This document shows positions 1 to 8,180 of a DNA stretch of 64,000 nt, piece after piece. The DNA is taken from NCBI RefSeq assembly GCF_027853965.1, contig NZ_JAQGLB010000006.1, positions 328,083 through 392,082 on the forward strand, given 5' to 3'. A program made the position numbers and the translations under genes. The notes under the pieces were generated by a model. That model ran no database searches, was not told the origin of the DNA, and was given only the letters and a program-made list of their open reading frames with translations. Each line of letters begins with the position of its first letter. Position 1 is the stretch's first letter. The stretch comes from Saccharopolyspora indica. GTDB lineage: Bacteria > Actinomycetota > Actinomycetes > Mycobacteriales > Pseudonocardiaceae.

Positions 1-146
1 GGCACGTGCGAACGCACCAGGATGATCGCGGTGGCCAGCCCGTCGTCGAAGTCAACGTCCACTTCCGTCACGTCGTCCCCCAGCGCATCCGCCACGGACC
101 GGATGTAGTCGACCAGGCCGCTGGCCGCCGGGCTCCTCGTGTCCAT
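1..146 (-). CDS. Hypothetical protein, 5' part only (runs off the window)
   Basis: An open frame starts at the ATG complementary to 144-146 and runs off the left edge. A G-rich ribosome site (GGGGGGA) lies just upstream of the ATG. The 48 visible residues begin MDTRSPAASGLVDYIRSV and are rich in Asp, Val and Ala. No family is recognised from this fragment. The start and strand are supported by the ribosome site and by codon use; the function is unknown. Confidence 0.55.
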   Translation of the reverse strand, partial: MDTRSPAASGLVDYIRSVADALGDDVTEVDVDFDDGLATAIILVRSHV

Positions 147-726
147 TCCCGTCCCCCCTCGGTGCTCGGACCTCGCTCCCCACGGGTATCCACGCCGAAC
201 GCGGCGCAGACGTACCGATGGCGTGAACCGTCCGCTGTGGACCCGCCGGCGCGGGGCGCGCCTCACCCGCAACACCAGCACCCCCGCATCCCATCCGCAA
301 CCGACGCGCCCGTCCGGGGCATGCGACGGGAGAACCGCGGGTAGTCAGTCCCTCCTCTCCGCGATTCACAGTGGTGGTCACGTTGAGGAGCGATCTCACG
401 TTGCGCGGTTTCTCGTGGCTGGGTTGCACCACGGCCCCCTTGAGCGGGGCTGGGGTTGATTTCAGGGGAGGCTGCTCATGCGAACGCTGCTCACCAGGTC
501 GGGTGGACCGGGGCATCGGCGGGTTCCTCCACGCCCGACCGACCTCCGCCGTCAGTCGAACGGGCGCAACGCCCCGGTCCCGGGAAGCGAAAACCTGCAC
601 CCCTGCGCGGGATCTGCCAGAGTTGGGCCACACGATCATCACCACCCGGTCGCGATCCGACCTGAGCCACGCGCGATGCCACCCCGTGCCGACCCCGCCA
701 GGCCCCGACGCTTCCCGGAGATCCCC
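147..726. other. Intergenic stretch with no convincing gene
   Basis: About 580 bases between two divergent genes. It contains two copies of TCACGTTG at 78-85 past base 300 (378-385 and 396-403), a weak GC hairpin at 434-450, and a good ribosome-site sequence (GGGGAGG) six bases before an ATG at 478. That ATG is in frame with the MetE-like gene, but the intervening 83 codons look like non-coding sequence. No RNA gene was recognised. Promoters for both flanking genes are expected here. Confidence 0.5.
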
Positions 727-1791
727 ATGGCTCCCCCGTTCCCCCGTTCCGAATCCCGGCGCCGCGTGCACCTGGCCGGTTCGCTGCCGCGCAGCCTCGC
801 CCCCGACGTCACCACAGGCATGCGCTGGGCGCTCGACCACGCCGGATCCGCCCAGCTCAGCGCACTGCCCTGCGACGTGGACCCGAACTGGATCATCGAC
901 TACCTGCTCTCGCGCGCCGCGGCCCCGGGGCTGGAGGTCGTCAAACCCGGTGACGGCAGCTGCTACGCCGAGATGCCGCTCCACCGGGTTCGCACCGGGC
1001 ACCGGCTGACCGTCGGCGACATCGCGCTGGGCCGGCCGCGCGAGGCCGTCGCCGCCGTCGCCGCGCGCCGCGAGCTCGGCACCGACCTGCCCGTCCAGAT
1101 CAGCGTTCCGTCCTCTTTGGACCTCGCGATCTTCACCGTGGGCATGGCGCAGATGCCGCGCGTGCACGCGGTTTTCGAACAGATGATCATTTCCGAGGTG
1201 CTGCGGATCGCGCAGCGGCACGGCAGCGAGGTGACCTTCCAGCTGGAGTCGCCGGCAGCCCTCTGCGCACTGCACCGGGTGCCGACCGCAGCCCGTCCGG
1301 CCACGGCACGGCTGCTCGCGCACCAGCTGGCCAGGATCATCACCGCCGCCCCGCGATCCGCCCGCTGGACGCTGCACCTGTGCTACGGGGACCTGGGCCA
1401 CCGCGCGCTGTTCCGGCCCTCCGGGCTGCGCCCGGCGGTGCAGGTGATCAACGCGCTGGCGGCTCGGCTGCGAACGGTCGGGCACCCGGTGCCGGCCGTG
1501 CACATCCCGATGGCTCACGGCGACCAACCGCCCCCCGCCTCCGCCTCGGCATACGTGCCGCTGCGCGATCTGGCCCGCGGCGTCGAGGTGATCGCGGGCT
1601 GCGTCGACGAAGGAAACCCCGAGCTGTCCGCCCGAGCGCTGCGCCACACCGAGGCCGCGCTCGGCCAGACCGTGGCCGGTGTCGGCGCGGCGTGCGGCCA
1701 CGGCCGCCGCACCGCGGAGCAAACGCGCCTCAACCTCGAACTCGCCGAACAGCTCGCGCAGGCGAGCCGCCTCCCGGCGGGTGTCAGATGA
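727..1791 (+). CDS. MetE-like (cobalamin-independent methionine synthase C-terminal barrel) protein
   Basis: A 354-residue protein with the fold signature of the MetE/UROD barrel. HLAGSLPRS at residues 15-23 matches the TIGSFPQT-like start of the MetE catalytic domain, QLESP at 172-176 matches its substrate-side strand, H217-x-C219 matches the HxC zinc pair, and C323 in ACGHGRRT matches the distal zinc cysteine. The usual zinc-associated Glu is not obvious. It is about the size of the catalytic half only, so it may move a methyl group or just bind a thiol rather than make methionine. The chosen ATG has GGAG seven bases upstream. Earlier in-frame starts exist at 676 and 478. Its 3' end overlaps the convergent ammonia-lyase-like gene by 8 bases. 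Confidence 0.7.
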   Translation: MAPPFPRSESRRRVHLAGSLPRSLAPDVTTGMRWALDHAGSAQLSALPCDVDPNWIIDYLLSRAAAPGLEVVKPGDGSCYAEMPLHRVRTGHRLTVGDIALGRPREAVAAVAARRELGTDLPVQISVPSSLDLAIFTVGMAQMPRVHAVFEQMIISEVLRIAQRHGSEVTFQLESPAALCALHRVPTAARPATARLLAHQLARIITAAPRSARWTLHLCYGDLGHRALFRPSGLRPAVQVINALAARLRTVGHPVPAVHIPMAHGDQPPPASASAYVPLRDLARGVEVIAGCVDEGNPELSARALRHTEAALGQTVAGVGAACGHGRRTAEQTRLNLELAEQLAQASRLPAGVR

Positions 1792-3199
1792 CCTCGTCGA
1801 GCAGGGTCGCGGCGATCGCGACGTCCGCGGACAGCGGCCGGTCCCGCAGGTCCGGGTCCAACCGTCGGCACGCCCGTTCGCAGAACGTCCGGACCGGCGC
1901 GTCCAGACTCGTACCGAGCATCCGGTGCGCGCGCACCGCGGCGACCAGCTCGCACGCCAGCACCAGGCGGTACGCATCAGCCGCCCGCTTGGTCTGCCGC
2001 GCAGCCTGGGAGGCGAAGCCCGCGTGGTCCTCGGCCGCCCGGGACAGCACCGCGTTCCCCAAGGTCACCGGGAAGGCGGCCGCGCGCAGCTCGGCCAGGG
2101 CCGACGCCGCGCCGTGCTCCAGCAGCATGACGCCCGAACTCCCCTGCGGGCCCGCGGCGAGGAAGGGCCGGAGCCCGGTGCGGTCCGGTTCGTCGAGCAT
2201 CGAGAGCCTGGCCGCGGACAGCTGAGCGGTGGCCAGCACGGCCAGTCGCAGCCGGTCCATGGCGAGGGCCGGCTGCGCGGTGTGGAAACCGCCGTGGTGG
2301 ACGGCTCCACCCGGCGTGATCAGCGGGTTCTCCGCGGCGGAGTTGATCTCCACGGTCAGCACCGACTCGGCGTCGGCCGCCGCCTCGAGCGCCGGTCCGT
2401 GCACCTGCGGGAAGCAGCGCAGCCCGAACGCGTCCTGGATCCGCCGTCCCGGCGCCACCTCGCCGCCGAGCAGCGCGAGCACGTCGGCGGCCACCTGCGT
2501 CGATCCGGCGTGCGGGCGGTTGCGGTGCACTTCCGGCGCGAACGGTTCGGTCGAACCGCCGACCGCGCGCAGCGTCAGGGCGGTAACGCGCGCGGAGGCG
2601 TCCAGGAGCGTGCGGATGGCAGCCACCGCCGATGCGGCTTGGCCGATCGTGAGCGCATTGCTGCTGATCAACGCCAGCGCATCGCCCGCGCGGAAGACGA
2701 CCGGGGGCGGTGGCGGCCCGTTCCACCGCCCCTCCCCGGCGAGGGCGAGCCCGGCCTCCGCCAGCGGACCGAGGTCGCCGGTGCCGACCGAACCGTGTTC
2801 GTGCACCTGCGGGTGGGCACCGCTGTTGAGCGCGGCCACCATCGCCTCGGCGATGGCCGGCTGGATTCCCGAGCCACCGCGCAGCACCTGGTTCACCCGA
2901 ACCGCCAGCATCGCGCGGACCTCCCGCTCGGGCACCGGATCGCCGATCGCGCTCGCATGGCTGCGCAGCAGCCGCATCCCGTGCTCGTCGGGATCGGCCA
3001 CGGCCTCGCCGCAGTTGCCCCCGACTCCGGTGGTGCGGCCGTACACCGGCTGCGCCAGCTTCCGGGCCACCAGCCAACTCCGCCGCAGGCGTTCGGCATC
3101 GCCGATCACGACCTGTGCCGCGCCGTCCGCGATCCGGCGGAGGTCCGCGATGGACAGCTCAGCGCCGCCGAGCGCCACCGGGGTGGTGTCCGCAGTCAT
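1784..3199 (-). CDS. Histidine/aromatic ammonia-lyase family protein lacking the canonical MIO triad
   Basis: A 471-residue protein of the HAL/PAL superfamily by length and landmarks: catalytic-type Tyr53 in YGRTTGVGGN, and later NPLI and helix-bundle segments typical of the family. In active HAL/PAL enzymes an Ala-Ser-Gly triad cyclises to the MIO electrophile within GSVGASGDL. Here residues 136-143 read GSVGTGDL, one residue short and without that triad. The reading was checked on the DNA and is not a frameshift. The protein may therefore be catalytically different or non-catalytic. It lies 54 bases downstream of the cysteine-dioxygenase-like gene and is probably co-transcribed with it. Confidence 0.8.
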   Translation of the reverse strand: MTADTTPVALGGAELSIADLRRIADGAAQVVIGDAERLRRSWLVARKLAQPVYGRTTGVGGNCGEAVADPDEHGMRLLRSHASAIGDPVPEREVRAMLAVRVNQVLRGGSGIQPAIAEAMVAALNSGAHPQVHEHGSVGTGDLGPLAEAGLALAGEGRWNGPPPPPVVFRAGDALALISSNALTIGQAASAVAAIRTLLDASARVTALTLRAVGGSTEPFAPEVHRNRPHAGSTQVAADVLALLGGEVAPGRRIQDAFGLRCFPQVHGPALEAAADAESVLTVEINSAAENPLITPGGAVHHGGFHTAQPALAMDRLRLAVLATAQLSAARLSMLDEPDRTGLRPFLAAGPQGSSGVMLLEHGAASALAELRAAAFPVTLGNAVLSRAAEDHAGFASQAARQTKRAADAYRLVLACELVAAVRAHRMLGTSLDAPVRTFCERACRRLDPDLRDRPLSADVAIAATLLDEVI

Positions 3200-3253
3200 C
3201 CTTCCTCCAGCGAGCCGCTCCGTCCGCGCACGGTGCCGGGCCGCCGCGAGGGC

Positions 3254-3826
3254 TCAGTGCGACGAGTTCGCGAAATCGCCCACCGGGCGCAGTTCGTCGG
3301 CGTAGGAGACGGAGATGCGCCGGAGCACGCCGCCGGTCATCGCGTACTGCCCCATCCGCCACAGCGGTGGCGAGTAGGCGTGGATCGAGACGCTCTCGCG
3401 GGCCTTGCCGGTCAGCCGGTGGATGTGCTCCGGCCCGGCGCCGTACACGTGCCCGGCCGCGACCTCGGTCCGCAGGCTGCGCCCGCCCGACGTCGGGTTG
3501 TGCTCGACCAGCACGCCTCGCACCACTGCGACGGCGAACGAGGAGACGTCGTGGTCGTGCCAGCCGGTGTCGTTGGCCGGGGTCCAGCACAGCAGCCACA
3601 CGTCGACGTGGTCGTCGCGGTGCAGCGAGGCGTAGTGCCGCTTCTCGTCGCTGAACGCGACGCGCTGCTGCCACGGCTCCGGGCGAAGCGCCAGATCCGC
3701 GACCAGACCGCACAGCTCGGCCGGGCTCAAGAAGCGGCCGGGGAGCCCGCCGAGCGTCCAGGCACCGCGCGCTCGTTCCACCGGGATCATTCGCCGCGCG
3801 GGCACCGGAACCGGTTCGCTGAACAC
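3254..3826 (-). CDS. Cysteine dioxygenase family cupin
   Basis: A 190-residue protein of the type I cysteine dioxygenase family, which oxidises a thiol to a sulfinate with non-haem iron and O2. The metal-binding HxH is at His90 and His92, with a third His at 134 or 136. The Ser-His-Tyr motif typical of the family is visible as S147, H149 and Y151 in SIHAYSPPL. The length is close to that of other bacterial members. It is the first gene of a probable two-gene operon with the ammonia-lyase-like gene and is divergent from a LacI regulator. The substrate could be cysteine or another small thiol. Confidence 0.8.
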   Translation of the reverse strand: MFSEPVPVPARRMIPVERARGAWTLGGLPGRFLSPAELCGLVADLALRPEPWQQRVAFSDEKRHYASLHRDDHVDVWLLCWTPANDTGWHDHDVSSFAVAVVRGVLVEHNPTSGGRSLRTEVAAGHVYGAGPEHIHRLTGKARESVSIHAYSPPLWRMGQYAMTGGVLRRISVSYADELRPVGDFANSSH

Positions 3827-3885
3827 GGTTTCCTCCTCCTGCAGCGACGGCCCGGGTGGGCGCGCCGAACAGGGCCGTCGCCTTG

Positions 3886-3919
3886 TGAAGCGCTTCAGTG
3901 AACGGTTTCAGTGAACCGC
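3886..3919. promoter_or_regulatory. LacI-type operator repeats
   Basis: A perfect 12-base palindrome, TGAAGCGCTTCA, lies at 3886-3897. Two copies of TTCAGTGAAC follow at about 3894-3903 and 3908-3917, each part of a near-palindromic TTCAnTGAA. The central CG-containing palindrome is the classic shape of a LacI/GalR-family site. The repeats sit between the dioxygenase-like gene and the divergent LacI gene, so both are likely targets. Confidence 0.65.
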
Positions 3920-3971
3920 ATCAGCGAGGTCCTGGTCAAGGCGTTCGCGCGTCCGGAACGGTCTCGCGCGC

Positions 3972-3977
3972 TAGGCT
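3972..3977 (+). promoter_or_regulatory. -10 element of a probable leaderless promoter
   Basis: TAGGCT fits the actinobacterial TANNNT -10 element and ends six bases before the GTG start of the LacI gene. No ribosome site is present. This arrangement predicts transcription starting at or next to the start codon. Confidence 0.5.
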
Positions 3978-3983
3978 TTTCCG

Positions 3984-5003
3984 GTGCCACGCCGCAAGCG
4001 CCCCACCATCAAGGACATAGCCGCCGAGACGGGGCTCTCCCCCGCTGCGGTCTCCTACGCGCTGCGCGGCCTGCAGGTACCGCCGGAGACCCAGCAGCGG
4101 GTGCGGGAGGTCGCCGACCGCCTCGGCTACGAGGCCGACCCGGTCGCCCGCGCGCTCGCCAGCGGCCGCACCGGCACGATCGGTGTCCTGTGCAGCTCGC
4201 TGGAGGACCTCTGGCAGCAGAAGTTCGCCACCACCCTCGGTCGCAGCTTCCTCGCCGCCGACCGGAACACGTTGTTCATGGACTCCGCCGCAGACCCGGA
4301 GCGGGAGGCCCTGCTGGCCAAGAACCTGCTGGACCAGCGGGTCGACGCGCTGGTCGCGATCCCGGTCGACCCGACCGCCCGGCACTGGGCGCAGGCGGCC
4401 GAGCACACCGTGCTGGTGGCCATCGGCGATCCGCTGCCCGGAGCACCGACCGCCGCCGAGGTCGTCTTCGACAACGCCCTGGGCGTCACCCACGCGCTGA
4501 GCACCCTCGCCGAGGCGGGCCACCGGGACGTCCTGGTGCTCACCCCGGGCCCTCGGCTGCTGCGGCAGCGCCCCGCCGAGAAGATCGTCCGGGACGTCGC
4601 GCACGACCTGGGCATGGCCCTGCGCGTGGTGCCGTGCCCGAACGACCTGACCGGCGCGGCCGGGACGGCACGCGAAGCGCTGGCCGACCGGCCCCGGCCG
4701 ACGGCGGCCTTCTGCCTGACCGACTCGATGGCCTACGGCGTCTACGAAGCCGCTCGCGACCTCGGCCTGTCCATCCCCGCGGACCTCTCGGTGCTCGGCT
4801 ACGACGACCACCCGGTGTCCCACCTGCTGACCCCGGCGCTGTCCACCTACCGCTGGGACGTGCAGGCGGTGGTGGACGCGGTGGTGCAGCGCGTGATCAA
4901 GGCGGTCGACGAGAACCGCCGCAGCCGCCGCAAGCTGATCGCCCCCGAACCGAAGGCCCGCGATTCGGTCACCAGGCCGCACCGCAGGTCCCGCAGGCGC
5001 TAG
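3984..5003 (+). CDS. LacI-family transcriptional regulator
   Basis: A 339-residue regulator. The N-terminal helix-turn-helix (about residues 8-30, TIKDIAAETGLSPAAVSYAL) and hinge are typical of LacI/GalR. The rest is a periplasmic-binding-protein-like sensor domain ending with the usual LGYDDHPVSHLLTPALST segment. The protein starts at a GTG with no ribosome site and probably uses a leaderless mRNA. It is divergent from the cysteine-dioxygenase-like gene, with operator-like repeats between them, so it probably controls that operon and itself. The Lys/Arg-rich C-terminus is longer than usual. The effector cannot be told from sequence. Confidence 0.88.
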   Translation: MPRRKRPTIKDIAAETGLSPAAVSYALRGLQVPPETQQRVREVADRLGYEADPVARALASGRTGTIGVLCSSLEDLWQQKFATTLGRSFLAADRNTLFMDSAADPEREALLAKNLLDQRVDALVAIPVDPTARHWAQAAEHTVLVAIGDPLPGAPTAAEVVFDNALGVTHALSTLAEAGHRDVLVLTPGPRLLRQRPAEKIVRDVAHDLGMALRVVPCPNDLTGAAGTAREALADRPRPTAAFCLTDSMAYGVYEAARDLGLSIPADLSVLGYDDHPVSHLLTPALSTYRWDVQAVVDAVVQRVIKAVDENRRSRRKLIAPEPKARDSVTRPHRRSRRR

Positions 5004-5106
5004 GAAGCCGCACGAGCTCTTCCTGCCCGCGCAACCTGATCTTCACCTGCCGGCCGCTCCGGTCGATCAAGCTGACGCGCGTTGTCGCACCTCTGATCGG
5101 AGCACC

Positions 5107-6648
5107 ATGACCACGACGGACCGGCGCACGTTCCTGCAGCTCGCCGGGGTGACCTCGGCGGCGGTGGCCCTGGGCATCTCCGCCCCCGGGGCAGCCGGTG
5201 CCACGCCCGGCCGGCCGCTGCCCGACGGCACCTTCAGCCTCGGCGTGGCCTCGGGCGATCCGCGGCCGGACGCGGTCGTGCTCTGGACCCGGCTGGCCCC
5301 GCGACCGCTGGCCGCCGACGGGCACGGCGGCATGCCGCTGCGGCAGGTGCCGGTGCAGTACGAGGTCGCCGAGGACGAGCGGTTCAGCCGGATCGCCCGG
5401 CGCGGCACGGTGATCGCCTCGCCCGAGCTCGCGCACGCCGTGCACCCGGAGGTCGGCGGGCTCCAGCCGGGCCGCGAGTACTTCTACCGCTTCCGCGCGG
5501 GCAACCAGCTCAGCCCCACCGGCCGGACCCGGACGCTGCCCGCACCCGGTGCGCGGGTGGCCTCGTTCGACTTCGCGACGGCCTCCTGCCAGGCCTGGTA
5601 CCACGGCCACTTCTCGGCGCACCGGCACATGGCGGGCGAAGGCCTGGACGCGGTGCTGTTCCTCGGCGACTACATCTACGAGTACGGAATCACCGCGGGC
5701 AACCTGCTGCGCCGCGGGGCGCCCGAGCTCGGCCCGGAGCACCAGGTCGAGATCGAGACCCTGGAGCAGTACCGGCTGCGCTACGCGCTGTTCAAGACCG
5801 ACCCGCACCTGCAGGCCTCGCACGCCGCGGCGCCGTGGCTGGTGACCTGGTACGACCACGAGGTGCAGAACAACTACAACGCCGACCAGTCGGAGTACGG
5901 CATCTCCCCGGCGCACTTCCGGCACCGCCGCGCGGTCGCCTACCGCGCCTTCTACGAGCACCTGCCGCTGTCGCTGAGCGCGCTGCCGGAGGGCCCGGAC
6001 AGCCGGGTGCACCGGCGCTTCGACGTCGGGTCGCTGGCGCGGTTCAACGTCCTGGACACCCGCCAGTACCGCGACCCGGTCCCCGCCGACTCCGCCGAGC
6101 AGCACGCCGAAGCGCGCACGATGCTGGGCCGCGAGCAGGAGAACTGGCTCCACGACGGGATGACGGGTTCCCCGGCGGCGTGGAACTTCATCGCCAACGG
6201 CGTCGCGGTCGCCGCGATCACCGAGGACCGCGTCGACCAGTGGGACGGCTACCCGGCGGCGCGGCGGCGGCTCGTCGAGGCGATGCGGCGCACCAGCAAC
6301 CCGGTGGTGCTCACCGGCGACATCCACAAGCACGTCGCCGCCGAGCTCAAGGCCGACTTCGCCGATCCTGGATCGAGCACCGTCGGCGTGGAGCTGATCT
6401 GCACCTCGATCGCCTCCGACGGCGACGGCGCGCCCACCGACGGCTACACCGAGGACTGGCTGCAGCACCCCTACGTCAAGCTCTACGACGGCCGCCGCGG
6501 CTACGTGCGGTGCACCCTCACCCCGGACGAGCTGGTGTCCGACTTCAAGGTCGTGCCGTGGATCGAGGCCGACGCGAACGCGCCCGCCCAGAGCGTCGCC
6601 CGCTTCAGCACCCCGGCCGGCAACCCCGGTCTGCACAGGAAGGCCTGA
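5107..6648 (+). CDS. Secreted PhoD-like alkaline phosphatase
   Basis: A 513-residue metallophosphoesterase of the PhoD family, which releases phosphate from phosphodi- and monoesters outside the cell. A Tat signal is visible: R6-R7 in DRRTFLQL, then a hydrophobic stretch and an AGA-type cleavage site near residue 35. The N-terminal PhoD domain is followed by the catalytic domain with LFLGDYIYEY, the WYDHEVQNN segment and VVLTGDIHKH, which supply calcium/iron ligands in known PhoD structures. The start has GGAG close upstream. The next gene begins six bases after the stop, so the two are probably co-transcribed. Confidence 0.9.
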   Translation: MTTTDRRTFLQLAGVTSAAVALGISAPGAAGATPGRPLPDGTFSLGVASGDPRPDAVVLWTRLAPRPLAADGHGGMPLRQVPVQYEVAEDERFSRIARRGTVIASPELAHAVHPEVGGLQPGREYFYRFRAGNQLSPTGRTRTLPAPGARVASFDFATASCQAWYHGHFSAHRHMAGEGLDAVLFLGDYIYEYGITAGNLLRRGAPELGPEHQVEIETLEQYRLRYALFKTDPHLQASHAAAPWLVTWYDHEVQNNYNADQSEYGISPAHFRHRRAVAYRAFYEHLPLSLSALPEGPDSRVHRRFDVGSLARFNVLDTRQYRDPVPADSAEQHAEARTMLGREQENWLHDGMTGSPAAWNFIANGVAVAAITEDRVDQWDGYPAARRRLVEAMRRTSNPVVLTGDIHKHVAAELKADFADPGSSTVGVELICTSIASDGDGAPTDGYTEDWLQHPYVKLYDGRRGYVRCTLTPDELVSDFKVVPWIEADANAPAQSVARFSTPAGNPGLHRKA

Positions 6649-6654
6649 CCCGCG

Positions 6655-7494
6655 ATGCCCACCGCACCTCCGCCCGCTGCCACCGGTTTGCGCGGCCGGG
6701 GCGAACTCGCCCGCATCGTCGTCGACTGGGAGCCCGCGCCGTGGCAGACCGTCGTCGACCACTACGCGGTGCACGGCGCGCCCGGCCCCGACGTCGCGGT
6801 GTCCCCGGAGACCTTGCTGACCAAGACCGTTTACCCGCACTTCCAGCACAACGGCCTCGGCGGCTCCGCGCAGCAGTGGACCTACCGGGTGGTGACCGTC
6901 GACGCCGCCGGTGCGCGGAGCCGGCCGAGCCGCGCGGTCACCGTCACCAGCCGCGAGTCGGTGAGCCGGTCGGGAATCCCGCTGGCCGTGGTCGGCGACT
7001 TCGACGGCAAGGGCCTGGAACTCGCCCTGTCCCCCGCCGGTTACGCCGACTACCCGGCGAAGTTCCCGAACGGCGTGGACTTCCGGGCCGGTGCCGACGA
7101 CCCGCGCACCGGCTGGTGCTACCTCCAGCCCGGCCCGGCCGACGGCTGGGCCGGTCGCCGCGAGCACCGGTTCCGGCTGCGCTTCGAGCTCGCCGAGCTC
7201 CCGGTCAACGGTTCGGACCTCGCGGTGTGGCTCATCGACAGCCACGCGTCCAAGGCGGGTTCGGTGGTGCTGAGCGTCAACGGCACCCCGGTCGACCGGC
7301 TGCGCTTCGACAACGGGGCCACCAAGGGCTCCACCCAGGGCGACAGCACGCTGCCCGGCTCCCCGCTGAAGCCGTCCTACCTGGAAGTGCGCCTCCCGCA
7401 GGTCTTCCAGGTCGGGGAGAACACCATCGACCTGCACAAGGACGACGGCTCCTGGATCGCCTACGACGCGATCGGGGTGTTCGCCCGCCGGTGA
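6655..7494 (+). CDS. Fibronectin-III plus polysaccharide-lyase-like domain protein
   Basis: A 279-residue protein. The first ~100 residues look like a fibronectin type III domain (YAVHGAPG through WTYRVVTVDAAG). The last ~170 resemble the C-terminal beta-sandwich of family 4 rhamnogalacturonan lyases (SYLEVRLPQVF then IAYDAIGVF at the very end). No lyase catalytic domain and no clear signal peptide are present, which is odd because it sits directly after the exported phosphatase gene. It could be a carbohydrate-binding partner of the PhoD protein. The function is inferred from fold resemblance only. Confidence 0.55.
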   Translation: MPTAPPPAATGLRGRGELARIVVDWEPAPWQTVVDHYAVHGAPGPDVAVSPETLLTKTVYPHFQHNGLGGSAQQWTYRVVTVDAAGARSRPSRAVTVTSRESVSRSGIPLAVVGDFDGKGLELALSPAGYADYPAKFPNGVDFRAGADDPRTGWCYLQPGPADGWAGRREHRFRLRFELAELPVNGSDLAVWLIDSHASKAGSVVLSVNGTPVDRLRFDNGATKGSTQGDSTLPGSPLKPSYLEVRLPQVFQVGENTIDLHKDDGSWIAYDAIGVFARR

Positions 7495-7520
7495 GAACCG
7501 GTCTGGTTGGATCGATCGAC

Positions 7521-8096
7521 ATGGGATCGATCTGGATCGGTGACCGGGTTCGCCTCCGCGGGATCGAACCGGAGGACTGGCAGGCGTTCCAGCGCATCGA
7601 CGGCGACACCTCGGACATGCGCGCGGTGGACATGATCCACCCACCGCGCTCCGCGGAGGGCTACCGCCGGTGGGCGGCCGAGCAGGCGGTGAAAGAGCCG
7701 GAGGGCGACGAGTTCCAGCTCGCCGTGCACTCGCGCGCCGAGGACGTGCTCGTCGGCGCGCTGTCGACCACCGAGACCGACCAGCGCGCGGGCCGCTTCG
7801 GCTACGGGATCGGCATCGGCCGCGAGCACCAGCGCCGCGGCTACGCGACCGAGGCCGTCGTCCTGCTGCTGCGCTACATGTTCGGCGAGCGGCGCTACCA
7901 CAAGTGCTCGGTCGGCGTGTACGCGTTCAACGAGGCCTCGCTCGCGCTGCACCGCGCGCTCGGGTTCGAGGAGGAAGGACGGCTGCGCGAGCACGAGTTC
8001 TTCGCCGGTCGGCACCACGACGTGGTCGTGCTGGGCATGACGGCCGGTGAGTTCGCCGGTCGGCACGGACTCGGGCCGGAGTCCGGTGTGGACTGA
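7521..8096 (+). CDS. GNAT-family N-acetyltransferase (RimJ/RimL type)
   Basis: A 191-residue acetyltransferase. RFGYGIGIGREHQRRGYATEA is split between the acetyl-CoA strand and the pyrophosphate loop (the R/Q-x-x-G-x-A core is QRRGYA), and the C-terminal FNEASLALHRALGFEEEG is typical of RimJ/RimL-like GNATs. The substrate is unknown. The start ATG at 7521 lacks a good ribosome site. It lies inside short direct repeats of GGATCGATC at 7509 and 7524, an unexplained feature. Confidence 0.8.
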   Translation: MGSIWIGDRVRLRGIEPEDWQAFQRIDGDTSDMRAVDMIHPPRSAEGYRRWAAEQAVKEPEGDEFQLAVHSRAEDVLVGALSTTETDQRAGRFGYGIGIGREHQRRGYATEAVVLLLRYMFGERRYHKCSVGVYAFNEASLALHRALGFEEEGRLREHEFFAGRHHDVVVLGMTAGEFAGRHGLGPESGVD

Positions 8097-8180
8097 CGAG
8101 TTGGGGCCAAGGACTGGTATCCGGCAGGTGCGGTGCGGTCGAATGCTGTTCTTCGCACCAACCGCACCAAGGAGGACTCC

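Noticed and set aside
478..726. N-terminal extension of the MetE-like protein from the ATG at 478
   Set aside because: A good ribosome site precedes it, but the 83 extra residues are Arg/Pro-rich without family similarity and the 727 start also has a ribosome site at the right place. Kept only as an alternative.
7509..7539. GGATCGATC direct repeats at the acetyltransferase start
   Set aside because: Only two short copies plus a partial one; likely chance or codon-driven. No matching regulator or structure.
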